DNA of 64,000 nt from Solen grandis (Eukaryota; Mollusca; Bivalvia; Adapedonta; Solenidae): positions 4,039,136 through 4,103,135 of the forward strand of contig CM037792.1 of the NCBI GenBank assembly GCA_021229015.1, written 5' to 3'. Within the stretch, counting starts at the first letter, position 1. The number at the start of each line of letters is the position of its first letter. The translations under genes and the position numbers were made by a program. The notes beneath the pieces are model-generated. The model saw nothing but the letters and a program-made list of their open reading frames with translations. It ran no database searches and was not told where the DNA came from. Of the stretch, positions 37,101 through 52,100 are shown piece by piece.

Positions 37101-40100
37101 AATCAATAAAGTTTAATTTTGACATAAATAATAATTTTACAATACTTTGTTTAAATTAGACCAAATAAAACAGTGCTTTTAGGGGCATTGCCCCTTTAGG
37201 AATGGGTCTGTTGAGATATAATTTGCATAATCATGTTAAGGTAGTCATTGATGTACTTATGAATCATGACTCTTTCATTTTTAAAGCATCTTTATATTCA
37301 ATAATACTTTCTTTATTATTCTATTTAATTGTTTTCGAAGTTCTGATAGCACATTTATGTATTTTTAGGATATCTGCAGCTTTGATTTCTCAAAGCATTG
37401 AAAATCAGCAATTACTTTGAAAAGGATATGACATATCGATTTACCCTTGTCTGCTATCTTCTCAAATTCTTGTGTGTGCATATCTTCAAAATTATATGAG
37501 TCAGAGTTATAACATTTATAATAATGATTTCCATCATTGGCATTTCAAACCTCATTGTCATAGTATTAGTCAGGTTATGCCGTCAGACTATGTGAAGTGT
37601 GTACATATGTGTCCATTGGACATAAATCTAGCTTTGAATCTTATTTGGGATTAAAATAATTTGTAACATTTGGCAACACTTGAAATGAACACTGTACAGT
37701 AAGTTAACATATAAATCCTCCTCCTGTGAAGAATGATTCCGTTTCCTGTTTTTGCTGGGAAACTATTTTGTGTTAGCAATAAGCACTTTTTTAAGCATGT
37801 TTCTAATTTTTAGCTCACAAGAGCAAAAATATGCTCAGTGTGAGCTATTGTGTTCACCCTGTAGCAGTTGTCATCCGTAGTGCATTGTCAGCAATTTGCT
37901 TTAACAACATCTCTGAAACCACTAGGTAGAATTTGATGAAACTTGGCAAGAATGATCCTTGGGTGGCCCTTTACAAAAGTTGCTTAAATAAACTTGATCC
38001 ATACTGAACTTATGGCTAACAAAAAAATCTTACTTACTTCAAAAATATTCTCCTCTGAAACCAATTGTCAGAATTAAATTTCACTTACCACCATTGGTTA
38101 CATCATGGCTATCTACCATAAATTTTAAAATACAGTTGATTCCTTGAAAAGTGAGACCATAAAGGGTCGGCTAATTTCCTTATATATTCTGTATGAAATA
38201 TTTCGAGATCATTCATCTATGAAACCAATGGTAAGAATTTTATTTCTTTATGCACAAATTGTCACCTCATAACTGTTTACCATTATTCCTAAAGTTGATC
38301 TTGTGAAAAAGGAGGCCTCCAGATAACTGATAATTGCCTATCTTAAGAATTCTATGTATCTTAAACCATTTTATTATTTTATCATTTTTCTTTATTTTTC
38401 TACATTTCTTCAAATTGATGGCAAAACAAGTATAAATATAACTTTGATAACAAATAGAGGTGTTAATTGTGGGAAGAAAACCTGGGTAGAAGCAGAAACC
38501 AACTGGTTTGTTTAACATTTTATTGCAATGATAACATATTTACAAATTCAATAAGCGTAATTTAACAAATACAAAGCAAATGGGTCGGGTTACAAGTTCT
38601 TAAACTTAGTTACAACCCTCCCCAACTGGTCTAGACAGCTGACCAATGCAATGTAAACACAATGATATCTAGTCACTTTTGATAAAATTAAAATAGTTGT
38701 TTAAAGCTATTTGGTGTAACCCAGAGTATTGAGATATAAAGTCACAAACTGTTTCCCTCTGCTTGATTTAATAAGAAGAATTGTACTGAAATTGACGTAT
38801 GTATACTCAAAATGAAATAATTTTTCTTTTTCATCTTGTTCTTTAACAATGGTATAATGTTGGTTATTTCAGGCAAAAACAAAGTAGTTTTGCAACGTGC
38901 TGAGGAGGTTTTAGTGTCTTTCACATTGCCAGCAATGACCGTGGATCAGTTTTATTCATCTAACATCATCGAGAACGTTGCGGGACTACTTAACATTCCT
39001 CTAAGTCACATAAGAGTAGTAAATATCGTCACAGAAACATCGAGAAGACGACGCAGGCGTAATACTGGTTCAACAGAAGTTACTCTTGAAATTGGAGAAC
39101 CGCCAGCTGACAGTATGTATCATATATTTTTCATGCAACTGAAAGGAATCTGCCACATCCCATTTTACTAAATGTTAGATATGATTAATATTGTGAAGAC
39201 AGAGGGTATTTAGTAGTTGTTGTAATTTACTTTATCCATACTGGAATAATTTTCCAGCGACAATTAAGAACACTGTGGCTTTCTCCTTCTTTTGAACAGT
39301 TCATTGAAGTTAATTCTAAAATGATTATATTTTAGTAAATTAACCAAAGACCATAATACGACTTTGTGCTAGATTTATGAGTTAAATCTTACCCATTTGA
39401 TACCTTTGCATTGTCTAATTTGAGGAGCAACATATATATATCAACAAAGTAATGAACAATGTGTAGTGTCATTAAGGTAAATTAACATTTCTTATTTTTA
39501 GAAAAAAATCTATATTAATTCACTGATGGTGGTCAATGCCAAATAAATAATATTCATTTCAGTAAATGAATTATGTCCTTCCCATGTTTCATATGTTGTG
39601 ATAATTTTGGATAAAGAAAAATAAATTTGTGTTGATTTTTCTCATTTGCCCTTGAAGACTCTGAAGGTAACATTTACATATTTATGTTGTTGTTTTTTTT
39701 GTCTTTTCATGTATTTATTTCCATGCACAGATAAATATTCATCATGAAATACATGTGTATTGTACAAAAAAAAATATTTCTTAAAAAACAAAACTTTTTT
39801 TTATTATCGTCATAAATGTACGGTAGATCCTTATAAAGTTTGGTAAATCAACTGGTATGCGAACATGTATAAAACTTAATATATATATTTTGAGGAAAAA
39901 AAAATCCTGAATCAATTCTTTCTCATATTCAGTTCTTGTTTTTTGACTTATATAAACCATGGAATTAAATGATATTTGGTCACAAACTATATTACACTGT
40001 TCAAACAAATAAATAATAAATACACAATATGTTAGTATGTAGTTTTACTTTTCACCTACATCTTATTCAATACAGAAAGTGGTTCACCTGGTAAGATATT

Positions 40101-43100
40101 TGCGTATGCTTTCCATGAAATGTGTCGTTGTGATAGTGTGTAACATACTAATCATGTTATGAATCAAATTTGATCTCATCTCAATCAAGCAGACACATAA
40201 ATGGTTTCAGAATGGGAATAAAGAAATGTGTTTATTTATTAGGAATTTCAAACAAAGATTAAAAAAATAACTGTATATTATGTATGAATAAAAAACAAAA
40301 TAACATCTTGAATATTTCCTAGTGAGAAGTCATTATGGTGATAAATTCAATGTTATTTTCAACACTTTCAGATAGATTATTTTTTAGAAATTTTTAATTT
40401 TAGATTTTTTCCTTTGAAATCATATTTAATTCTCTCTTGCATAGGTATGCATTAAAAAGTTAAAGACATAAATAGTTATTGAAAGAGAATTTACTGTTAT
40501 CATTATGTATATCCTGTTTTAACCCTTTCCCTCATAGAGGACGCCATGAAAAGGCCTATGCGAACAGCATAAAACCAGATCAGCCTGCAAGTAACTCGCA
40601 GGCTGATCAGGTTTTATGCTGTTCGCTGCTCCTCAGTGGTCTGGAAATGAGGATTTTGCAATTAAATTTGGTAAGGTTTAACTGTGGTTTTCTGCAGATC
40701 AGGCTTTATATGATACCTTTTGAGGGTGTCAAAATGAGTCTATATGAGGGAAAGGGTTAATACAGTTGACTGATATACTAACAAAAGAAATACTAGATGA
40801 CACATTATATTGTAAAAATAAATTGTATTGCTTGTAAATGTCATGATTTAAAATGTTTGCACTTTTTATATTGTGTCTTTTGTCTGTGTCACTGTATTTT
40901 TTATAAATTAATGATAATGATATGGTTTGGATTTGAATTATTATAATTCAGGATATGTTTTTAAATTATCTGTTATTGAATTCAAAAGCCATGTGTGTTT
41001 GATTGTTTACCAAGAAAAAAAACATAAATAGGTCATCTAAATATATTTTATATACATAAAGATAATGATACACATGTGCCCAAGTTTTATCATGCATTTA
41101 TCCCCTCCCTAGGAATTCATTTCCATAGTCATTTACACAGTTATTGCAAATTTGTGTTTTTAATGAGTTAATGTATGACTATTTACTTAATTTATGGTGA
41201 TATAATTTCATTCTTCAAAAATACACAATTTATTAAAATCATTTAATCCCTGATGAGTTACATTTATATTCAGAAAAAAAATCATGTATTTTAATGAATT
41301 CTAAGGACTGGTTAAAAACATCAGATTTTTATGTGCAATGGTATACATATGAATCTAGTAATGAAATTCTGCAATGTTGATATTCACGAATTGTTCTATA
41401 ATCATCCAAATCCCAAATGTTACTGGCAATTTGATTATTAATGACAAAAAATAAATCAGGAACTCAAACACATACCATTTTTGCAAGTAGCGAAGAAAAA
41501 AAAAATTTCTTAAATTTTAGTTTAAAGTTTAGACAATAATGTTTTGCTTTTTTGCTTAAGTTTTATCCTTATAACATCATTGAGTCTGCCTTTTATTGTA
41601 TCCTTAAAATTTAGTAATATGTAATACAGAAAACCCTCAGATTTAGTAAATGGATTTCATGTTTTATCCCTAAAAGTGAATTACACAAAAATCAGTTGAA
41701 TGTTTTACATTTGGCCTTATTGTGTTGCCTGTAGTATGGTAGACACATTGGGGATCACTGTTTCCATTGTCAGGGCAGTCATTTAATACATACTCATCTT
41801 GTCTGAATGTTGTTATAACTTTCTGTATATTTTTGTATATGACATGTTTAAATGCATGAAGGTGTAAACAGTTGCATGATAAATAAGACGTTGAAGGTGA
41901 TATGGTATCATTTCTAAGTACGATTAGTAGCGATTTGGAAAAAGTCAACATATCATCAAGTTTATACCATTCAGTACAGATATTATGCTACAAAATATGT
42001 TTATTATTCTTTAAGGAATTCCTTTAGAAAAGTTTGTTAAACAATTTTCAAATCACCCCATTTCGGATGAAAGCACTACATCATTTTGATATGGCAGTGA
42101 CAATTTTGTATCTCTTATATGCAGCAATTTGATATAGAGAGCTTAACCCTTTCCCTCATAGAGGACACCATGAAAAGACCTATGCGAACAGCATAAAACC
42201 AGATCAGCCTGCGAGTAACTCGCAGGCTGATCAGGTTTTATGCTGTTCGCTGCTCCTCAGTGGTCTGGAAATGAGGATTTTGTAAATAAATTTGGTAAGG
42301 TTTGACTGTGGTTTTCTGCAGATCAGGCTTTATGTGGTACCTATTAAGTGTGTCAAAATGAGTCTATATGAGGGAAAGGGTTAAAACTTTCTCTAATAAA
42401 GCAGTCCGAGATCTGACCAGGGTCTCCTCTATTTGCTCATTCAATTCTACATAGCCTGCTCTACAAGTAAAAAGATCTGTTGATTTTTTTTTCAAAATGT
42501 AAATATAACCTTTCAATCAGCAGCCTAAAGACTAGTTTTGATAGCATATGTATGATAAGCTGCAAATATTTAGCGCTGTTATAAAGTTTTGTATACAATA
42601 CCAAGTTTTCAAACAGTCACGTAATAGAAATTGAATTTACCTACTTAGTAATATGTTTATGATGTCACCATTTGGTTGATGCTAATATGTTGTTTTTTTC
42701 AGCTGCTGATTCTACCTCTACGGACCCAGTAACTGACCTAGCAGCAATCCTCATGAACGGATGCCAAGATGGAAGCATATCCTCCTCTCTTGGTAAGTAG
42801 CAATTGAACCTTTCATTTTGTGGATCTGTTTCTTTTTATGATAAATTCTTGATTATCTGACAATTGTACATGCAGTCTCCAGATAGTGCTGTCAGTTTCA
42901 AATTTACAAATTCAGTGAATTTAGAGCAGATCCCTCGGAAACTAGTGACCATGGCTTAGATTTCTAGCTGCAACTTGCAAATGTCCCTTAAATAGTTTTT
43001 TTATGGGGTTCTCTTCTGTTGCTCATCCAATCATTTGCTTAACACAGCAGCTTGTCTCTTCTTTTCTATTTATTATTACTTATTATTATTGTTGTTTGCC

Positions 43101-46100
43101 TGTACAATATTTCTAACAAATCAACGTCTTCAGAAAACTGAAATACTTCCAACTCTGTATAAAACCTATAAAGGCACAAACATATTCGTCTACATGACAT
43201 ATATATTCAATTAAATCCCAGGCCTTGACTGTTTTGGTGTGCCATAATTGGTTTCTTTTAAGATGACATTGTGTAGTTTGAGACAAGTGTAAACTATTCT
43301 TGATTACTGTGTTACTCAGACTTCACAAAGAAACAATAGCCATTTCAAAAGAGAAATGGATATTCTTGTTGCTCAGTTTGAAGAATCTTTTAATCATTGG
43401 AAAGGTTCACATGGCGTTTTTTTTTGTTTTTTTTTGTTGTTTTTTTAAATGTCATAGTCCCTTAACTAATGGATTGTTTTATTAGGAACTGATGTCACAT
43501 CCTGTGATGAGATCATGGTAGATGATATCACATACACGCCTGCTGTACCAACTGAGCTACGATTTGAGATAGACCCAGTGGCTGAGCATGAGGGGGTACC
43601 TTTTGCAACACAGCCTAAGCTCAGAGCATATGACAGCAATGTACGTAATATAATATTTTATTTCAGAAATGATAATAAATGTTTTTTTATTTTAATTTGA
43701 GTACCATTTTCTGTTGTTGTGCAATATGCATCACAGAACATGAGGATGTTTTTTTAATTTGAAGATAATGTATGGTTTACTTGTAACATCTTTTTTTAAG
43801 CACTTGGTAAATATATTGACTTGCACCACACAATTATTAAGGTATTAGGATATACAATGACCAAACAATTTTATTTTCAAAATATGTTTATCAGTGCTAT
43901 TAAAGAACAGTTATTATACTTACGTTTAGTCAGATTAAAATAGACATCTTAATTTTATAGTGGTAACATTTTTCGGCCATTATGAGACCTAATGAAACTC
44001 GCTCAATCCCACTTATGGATTTATCGTTTATCTTAAGATTGAACAATGTAGTTTTACTAACTTCCATGAATGTAAAAGAATTTTTTCAGATGGTGAAGAT
44101 ATAACTTAAACTCATTTTTACAACAGGGAGATGTAATCGTAAACCTCGGTATTATTGAGAATCCCTGGCAAGTCACAGTGACCCTAAGGAGTGGTTCAGG
44201 TCACGCCAGTGCCGTTCTGAGCGGTACAACCACTTTGGCATTTGCAAATGGATGGTTCAATTTTACTGACCTGGCTATCTCACATGCGGGATCTGGTTAC
44301 TACATCGACTTTGAAGTCTCTTCCCCAACTGGTAAATGATGGAGACTTTTTAGTCTATATTAATGAGTTAAATTACGTTTCGTATTTCTTTAATGACTTT
44401 GATATGGTTTATTAATTGAAATATCACATTCATTTTCTGTTGTGTTTAAATAATGTTTGGTAAAAAATGTTTTTTTTCCTTTTAATTATGATATATTAAG
44501 ACAGCAATCTTACATATTAATACTATACTTAGGTCATATGGAAGTGACATAGAAGTATAAGATAGTGTTAACTATGCATTTTAATTGATTTAACTAATAT
44601 AAGTATTATAAAATGAAATTGTTTTAATACCATTAGCTTGTTAATATAATTTGATTAATAATTAATTCATATTGACATGTATTTTGGCATTCTAAATCAG
44701 TGTGAAAAAAAAGGCAATGCTTATCTTTCTATTTCATAAGTTGCATACTTTGACAGTTACCATCGCCATTCCAGTAAAATCCATTGTCCTGATACAGATG
44801 TTAAGGAACCAATCTGACCACTAAAATATATAACAAAAATGTTAAGGAACCAACCTGACTGCTGAAATTTATATCCGAAATACAAACGTTAAGGAACCAA
44901 TCAGACTGCTAAAAATTTGTAATGCAAACTGCTGAAATATGTTAAACAAATGTTATGGAACCAATCTCACCACTGAAGTTTATATTATAAATGTTATGAA
45001 ACCAACCTGATAGCTGAAATTTATATCCCAAAAACAAATGTTAGGGAACCAACATTACTGCTGAAATTTGTAATACAAATATTGAGAAACCAACCTGATT
45101 GCTAAAAAAATACACAGATGTTAAGGAGCCAACTTGAATGCTGAAATTTGTAATACAAATATTGAGGAACCAACTGGACTGCTGTAATTTGTATTACAAA
45201 TGTCAAGGAACCATCATACTACTGAAAATTTAAAACACATACTTTAAAGAACGAACCTGACTTCTGAATTTTATATCTCAAATACAATTGTAAAGGAACT
45301 TCAACCAATCTGACTGTTTAAGTTTATAGTATGAATATTATAGAACCAACCTGCTAAATTTTATATCCCAAATACAATCTGACTGCTGAAATTCAGGAAC
45401 CAACCTGACTGCTGAGTTCAGTCTTGATGTGGATCCCCTTCCCATGTCAACTGGTATCTTCTCCAAGACAACAGATATTGTCCAGTCTAGTCCATTCTCC
45501 ATTACACTTGACCTCAGAGATGCAATGACCGATGTTGCCATCGCAGATGTGACATGGAGAGTTAGTATACATTGTATTTTCTGGAAAAAGAAACTGGGAA
45601 TCATAATATACACTGTATTTTATTTTCTTTGATTATTGTGCTCATTGAAATATGTGATACAAATATTGTTTTACTGTTTTTACATTTGACTTTTGCCCTA
45701 TATATTTTACCAAATTATACGTAGATCTCATGATGGAAGGAAAAAAGAAGTTGTACGTTTAGCTTTGAAAATCTTCAATGAAACATTAGTTTTAAGATAA
45801 TGTAAATATGGTGTATGAATTATTGCAAATATTTTGTTTAGAAGAAGCTATATTGTTAAAAGGAACATGTACTGTCAATAATTCAGATTATTTTGCATCC
45901 TTTTTCCCATGACTTGATCGTTTATCTGTTTATAAGATTTCTCGTCAAAGGTTGAGTAAGGGGCAAATTTGTTCCAGTCAATACATGTATCTGAGTCTTT
46001 TAAAAAATTTTCTGCTCATAACCTTAACCTAACTGATCTGAAGTAAAATTTGTATGTATTCATGTGTTTTGTTTTTGATATATTTATTCAGGTCATTTGA

Positions 46101-49100
46101 TACAGCCAGAAATCAAAGCTACCAACAATAAAATAATATTTATTATACATTCTCCTATTTTGTCGATGTCAAAGGGTTAAGTAAATGATATGTTTAGATC
46201 CTGTCCATATCGTTGTTTCCCCTCGATATATAATGTATAGGACTCAAAGTTTGCTTGTGAAAAGTGGTACTATCACAACTTTTCTTTAATGGTAATGTTA
46301 AAGTTAGAATTTTCTATTTACATACATACAGTTTTTTTTTCGGGGGTCAGTGGGAAAAGATTTCAAATGTTGCAGTCTTATCATTTAAATAAATATGGTG
46401 TAAGCACCCATTTCAATGGTATCCCGTAGGAGATATAAAGTCCATCTTTTATAGGTTTTCAGTAAAACTGAAGTGTGACTGATAACTCGATTTTTTTTAT
46501 GTTAGGGACATACCCAGTTTGATGTCACCTGTGGACAAGTGGCAGACATGGAAACAGGCACGCTTACCGGAACTTTCTCCAGGACATTTGACATGGCAAC
46601 TGGTCAGATCGAGTATGACGACTTTGTTTTCTCCGGTTACGGTCTCATCTATGTTGCCTGCAGGGTTGAGTCAAGTAAGTTTAATAGAAATGCGTTTAAT
46701 TAATGTTCTGCACTGTAGATTTCAAGATAATAACCCCTATATTAGTAATAAAATCATCAAACACTATTTTGTTGCTATAAAAATATAAATTAATGTTGAT
46801 GTAAAAGATATCCACCAATAAACTCTGTAACATTGTGGAACAAACTTTGATCTGCTTAGCTTTCAAGATTTGCCAATCCGAGAAGCGTCCTTTATAATGC
46901 ACAAGAACAGTGTACAAAAAGTCAAGTTAAAAGTTGCCAAAAAGCCTGATTCAAATGTGTAAATCTACATATATTGAAATGGTATAGGGGATTTTTTACT
47001 CCGACACACCTAGTGAATCATTTTTTTTTAAAATATGAAAAAAGTAAACTTAATTGTTTAAGAAATTGTCAGATTTTGTGAAAATTATTACGCCTATTTC
47101 TTTTGTATTAAAGTAAATTGGTAAATTTACTTTCTGTTATTTTAAGCAAAAAAAAAAAATTGTATATGAAAGCTGCTTTCAACTTCAGTTGAGTCACTGT
47201 TCCATTTATTTAAGCATATAATAACTTGTTATCATAAGTAACAGAAGATATGTTTACATAATGCAACTTACATATTAAGAAATTGTTTCTGCCAAATATC
47301 GTACATAGTGTGTTTTTGTAGGAATGATTAAAATTTGGTATTTTGGCTTTTTTTTATGAATAGCTTGATATAGTTTTTCCTAAAGGTTATTTCCAAAACC
47401 ATGGATTTTGACAGAAAACTATGAATTAACTACATAATATTTGTCAAATTAATTATTTAGATATTTCAATGAATAAATTATTATTATGGTACAATAAGTA
47501 ATTTGTGGAAAATGAGGATTATAATATATATTTTATTTATATATGTATACTTATTATAAAATGCCATATCTAGCACCAGCGGAGTACGACTTCACCTCTT
47601 ATCACCAAGTAACAGTTCTGAAAACAAGCCAGGTGGGCATAGCTATTGAGAAATCAGAGAGAGTGGGCCTGCGATTCAGGGAAGACTTTGCCACCACGCT
47701 TCCAACAGAAGCCGCAAAAGCACAGCTTCACCAGGCCGTTCTGCAAGAAATTGCAGCCATTATACCCGAAGCTATAATTACCGAGTCAACAATCACTGCA
47801 GGTCAGTGGTTTAGTATTTGCTAAATGATCAAGTCAGTGAAATAATACATGTTTTGTTTTTTCAGGTTCTAAATTACAGAATACGTTTAATAAATTTTGG
47901 AATATTTTATTATCAGGGTTTCTCTCTTGTCAGTGTGTTGTTTTTCTGTTTTTTGTTTTTTCGTTGTTGTTTTCAACTTGTTTGCAGATAAATGTTTGCC
48001 ATTAAAACTTATTTTGAAAAAACACAAAATAAACATAAGGATATACTCTAGGGCAATTCAAAATCAACAATGTTAATTACGATCTATATTTCATTTCTTA
48101 AGTCTTTCAACTATATTTTTTTTTTCTTTGGGAACAGGCAGTATTTTGATTTCATTTACCGTTGAGGGCGGAAGTAGCAACGTGACTGCTGCAATGGCTG
48201 AGGTCTGTAGCTCTGTAGCTTCTGGTCTCTCTGTGACTGTTGGAGGTTCCACTCTCACTCTTGATGGCTTTATGACGGTTGATGGCGAGAACTTTTATTC
48301 TACGTGTGGCCAAACGGTATGTAAACATTATGGCATTTTATCACTATATCATAGTACATCCTATATTTTGATGTTCATCATACTGACAATCAGGATTAAT
48401 GACAAACAAATACAAACGTGATAGATTATAATTCAAGGTTTAGTGAATGAAATTGGCAGAACTCAATTTATAAAAGAGGAGTTCACTGTAATCATTTATA
48501 TCTAGATACAACTAATTTCGATATTTTAATTTAAAATAATAGTCTTTCGGTAAAACTCAAAAGATAGAATTGGTTGTTTTGGAACGAGTTAAGTCGAGGC
48601 CATATTACTGAAAATGAATAATAATATTATTTGAAGTTTATGCCGCCGTGAACTTTGATGAAGCAGTATTGTAGGGATAATGATCAATATCAAGAAAAAA
48701 TGAATAATCAGATTTGATTTTGCTTGAAACCATAGGAAGAGGATGAAGAGGAAGGGTTGCATCCAGGCTTCATTGCTCTGATCGTGATCCTGTGTCTACT
48801 GGTCCTGGCTGCCATCATCTTCTTCGTGGTCTGGAGGTGTAAGATCAGGCCAAACATGAAAACTCACGGTACGTTTTCCTATGCTTCAAGTTGGATTTGT
48901 TTAGATTCTCATTTTACTGATAGAGGTATATCAGTTAATGTCTACAAAATATACATGTATGTCAGATATCACATTTTAGTGCATTTTATGGTAAAATATT
49001 ACACAATAAAAAGATCGAAAATGCTTAATTTTGAAATTTATGAATATCAAATTCCATGGAGGGTGATAGCAAGTATTGCCAACCCTAGATGATGGGTTTG

Positions 49101-52100
49101 CCGAGGTTAACATTAATAAATCGATGATTGTGCTATATAACCCTTCATGGAATGTGATAGTTAGTTTATGATACTGAACATAACAATCAAATAAATCAAC
49201 CAGAAAAAAAATATGCCAGGGCAACAATAAACAGTTTGCAACAGTGACTAGATGTATTAAGTATTTATCTGCCTTGAATTCATGTAGTGGAAAACAGTTC
49301 GATTTTAGTTCCACATAATGTATAATGAAGCATTTCTGATTCAGAAACTGCTTACATATTAATATTGTCTTTCTTAAAGTATGCAAACACCGCTAGTTAC
49401 AAGAAAGCAACACATTTCAAGAAATGCTTACCAAACAAGATCGGAAATGCCTATCCAATCACCCTCGTGGGTTATATTAAAACTGTCAGATGGCGTTTAT
49501 ATGGAAATTTAACATTGGAAGGTCACGTGAGGTATAATAAAATGATGTAACAGACTCGCAGATGTTTTTATATGAAATGTATCTTAACGTGTTTTCCAAG
49601 CATATAAATAAGTTACTTCATTAGCCACTTGTCATGATAAATTGCATCGTACATCATTGATCAACATGTTTAACTTGCACTTTTAGGAGCAAAGAGATGG
49701 ACAGTCAGGGAATATGCTGGTATATAAATCTTAATTTCTGAAGTATATATCTTGCTAGATTACTAACAAATGGTGAACGGTTCTACATTCCATTTCAGCC
49801 CTGCAATAATGAACCCACATTTGCATAGCACCCCAATTTCCTTCTTCTCGGTGTGATTTTGCTTCCGTCTATGGAGACCATCTCTGTTTTTATTTTACCT
49901 AGTATATAAATATTTGCGCAGCTCTATGTTTGCAGTGTGTGTTTTTTTTCTTCACAGTCATAATCTCATATATGTTCAACGATCTGTAGAGCATTATGAA
50001 ACTATGACAATTAACTTTCATGCAGGCAAGATGGAATATTTCTCCAGTTCAGGCACCTTTATTGTTTGTATATCGGGTGGCAATTTAACAGAATTGTCGG
50101 ATGCTTCCGTTGTTTTCGAGTACTCTATAACCACATTAGAGGACAATTTGACATATGGTACAGTTTCGACACTTTCATTATGGGGGAGGGTAAACAGTAA
50201 AATTTTGTAAGACGATGAAACCTACTAGTAGTCTCAAGTAAATGTTGAGTGTATCATTTTGTACTTTCCAGCTGGCTTGCGGTAGATCGGTGGTTCTACC
50301 CAGGTACCTCTGTGTACTCGGGGTCTTCCTCCACCTTTAATTAGCTGGACGTCGCTATATGATTGAAATACTATCGCAGCGACGGTAAACAATACAACAA
50401 CAACTTTCATGAGATAATATATTATACTTTTATAATCTAAAGTGAAATAGCTACTTCATCAAAACTTCATATCCTGGGGATTTATTTCATGCTATAAACT
50501 CATACTCATTAATCGTGGTATGTATGGTTTTCCCCTATGGGTGAACTTTAGAGAGGATGTGGTATTGGTAGTTGTGCCTCTTGCAAAGCTTTTTAGTCTG
50601 GAGCATAACTTTGAACGAACGTATGCTGGTTATTCGAACGTGATGAATAGGAAGTGCAGTGCATATTAAACTAGATTGTATTTCAGTTTTGCTAAGCTAC
50701 TATCTTTTCATACCTTTTCTTTCCTTTTTTGATACCTTCAGCTGGTGATATGACAATTTCCAACTGTATCTTGCTTGACATGTGTGTGTTCATTTCTACT
50801 TTATCTCTTTTTCCACCCAACCACTCAGACTGACTGTTTTTTTTAAAACCTATTCCTGTAGTAACCTTTTATTTTCTCCATAACCGCAAATTAGATGGAA
50901 TCCATGGAAGGGTCATAATTTAGAAAAATAAAGAGAACCAGTCCTAGAAACCGACCAGTATTTTGAATCCCTTTTATAGTTTTTGTTTACTTCCAGGAAA
51001 CCAAGCTATATGTATAATTTCCTGATATCTTTACATTTTAGAAGAGCAACGGCCATCTTCTTCAAGAAACGTTGCCGAGAGCAACGAACGTGTGGATAAC
51101 CGTTATCCAGGAGGATTTTATTACATAGGTCATTCAAGCACACATATTGCATGCCCCAAATGTTATCCTTACCATGTTTTATGTCAACACATTATATATA
51201 ATTAGAGTACTGTTTACACTGTATATTGTTCTTGCGTTCACACGGCATATGCATGATCAAGTGAATATATGCATGGATATTACTAAGTTTATCAGGTATT
51301 TCTGGAAATACTTTACTGTAAATGCCCATTGTTCTGTATAAAATCAAATGTGACGTCATTGTTTTGAGTTGTTGGTCAAGTATTGCCCTTAAATACAGAT
51401 CTAAAATGATTTATCATTTCTAAAAAAAATGAGGTTTAAAGAGTTCCTTTAGAATAACTGCTATGAAATTTCGCAAGTATAAAACCATAAGATTTATATT
51501 TTGCATTTACATAAATGTATATATAAAGTAATCGTGAGTAACAACAGGATTAAAAGAAAGAATGATGAAAAAGTTGTTTATTAAATTACGAAAATGACTT
51601 AGAAATATTTGATGGTTACGAATGACATCACATGGTACTTCCACAATTTATTCTTTTTTTTTATTATCGATTATTTGCATAGAATTCTATTCAAACAAAA
51701 GGACAAATACTAGATTTCCAGAAAACGTAATGTGATTACAAACAGTATCATGGCCAACATATGCATATAGTAATATAACGTTATCATGTTTAACGTATTA
51801 TTTTACAAAGCCTTTTTCCTTACAATTATATTTCCCATCATGCACATGGGTATTTTCCTATTATATAGTTTGTTTACAGTTCTTATATACAAGACATTAT
51901 CCAGTTAAAACGTTTTCTATGGTAAATTACTGTCAGAGTATGTACTGTGTATTGTTTGTATAGCCATATTTCTTCCATGAACGTACAATGTCAAGATAAC
52001 CAACATTTTCTAAAATGCTGAAAATCCAAAATAAATTACTGAGTCTCTATATTTTATATTGGTAGTAATCATATTTGTGTAATTCAGTGATATAAAACGG

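Noticed and set aside
45338..45613. Minus-strand 91-residue frame
   Set aside because: Antisense shadow of the coding exon at 45,397-45,560.
48976..49386. Minus-strand 136-residue frame in a PKHD1L1-like intron
   Set aside because: AT-rich composition with Phe/Leu/His bias, no splice-bounded conservation or family match; likely chance.
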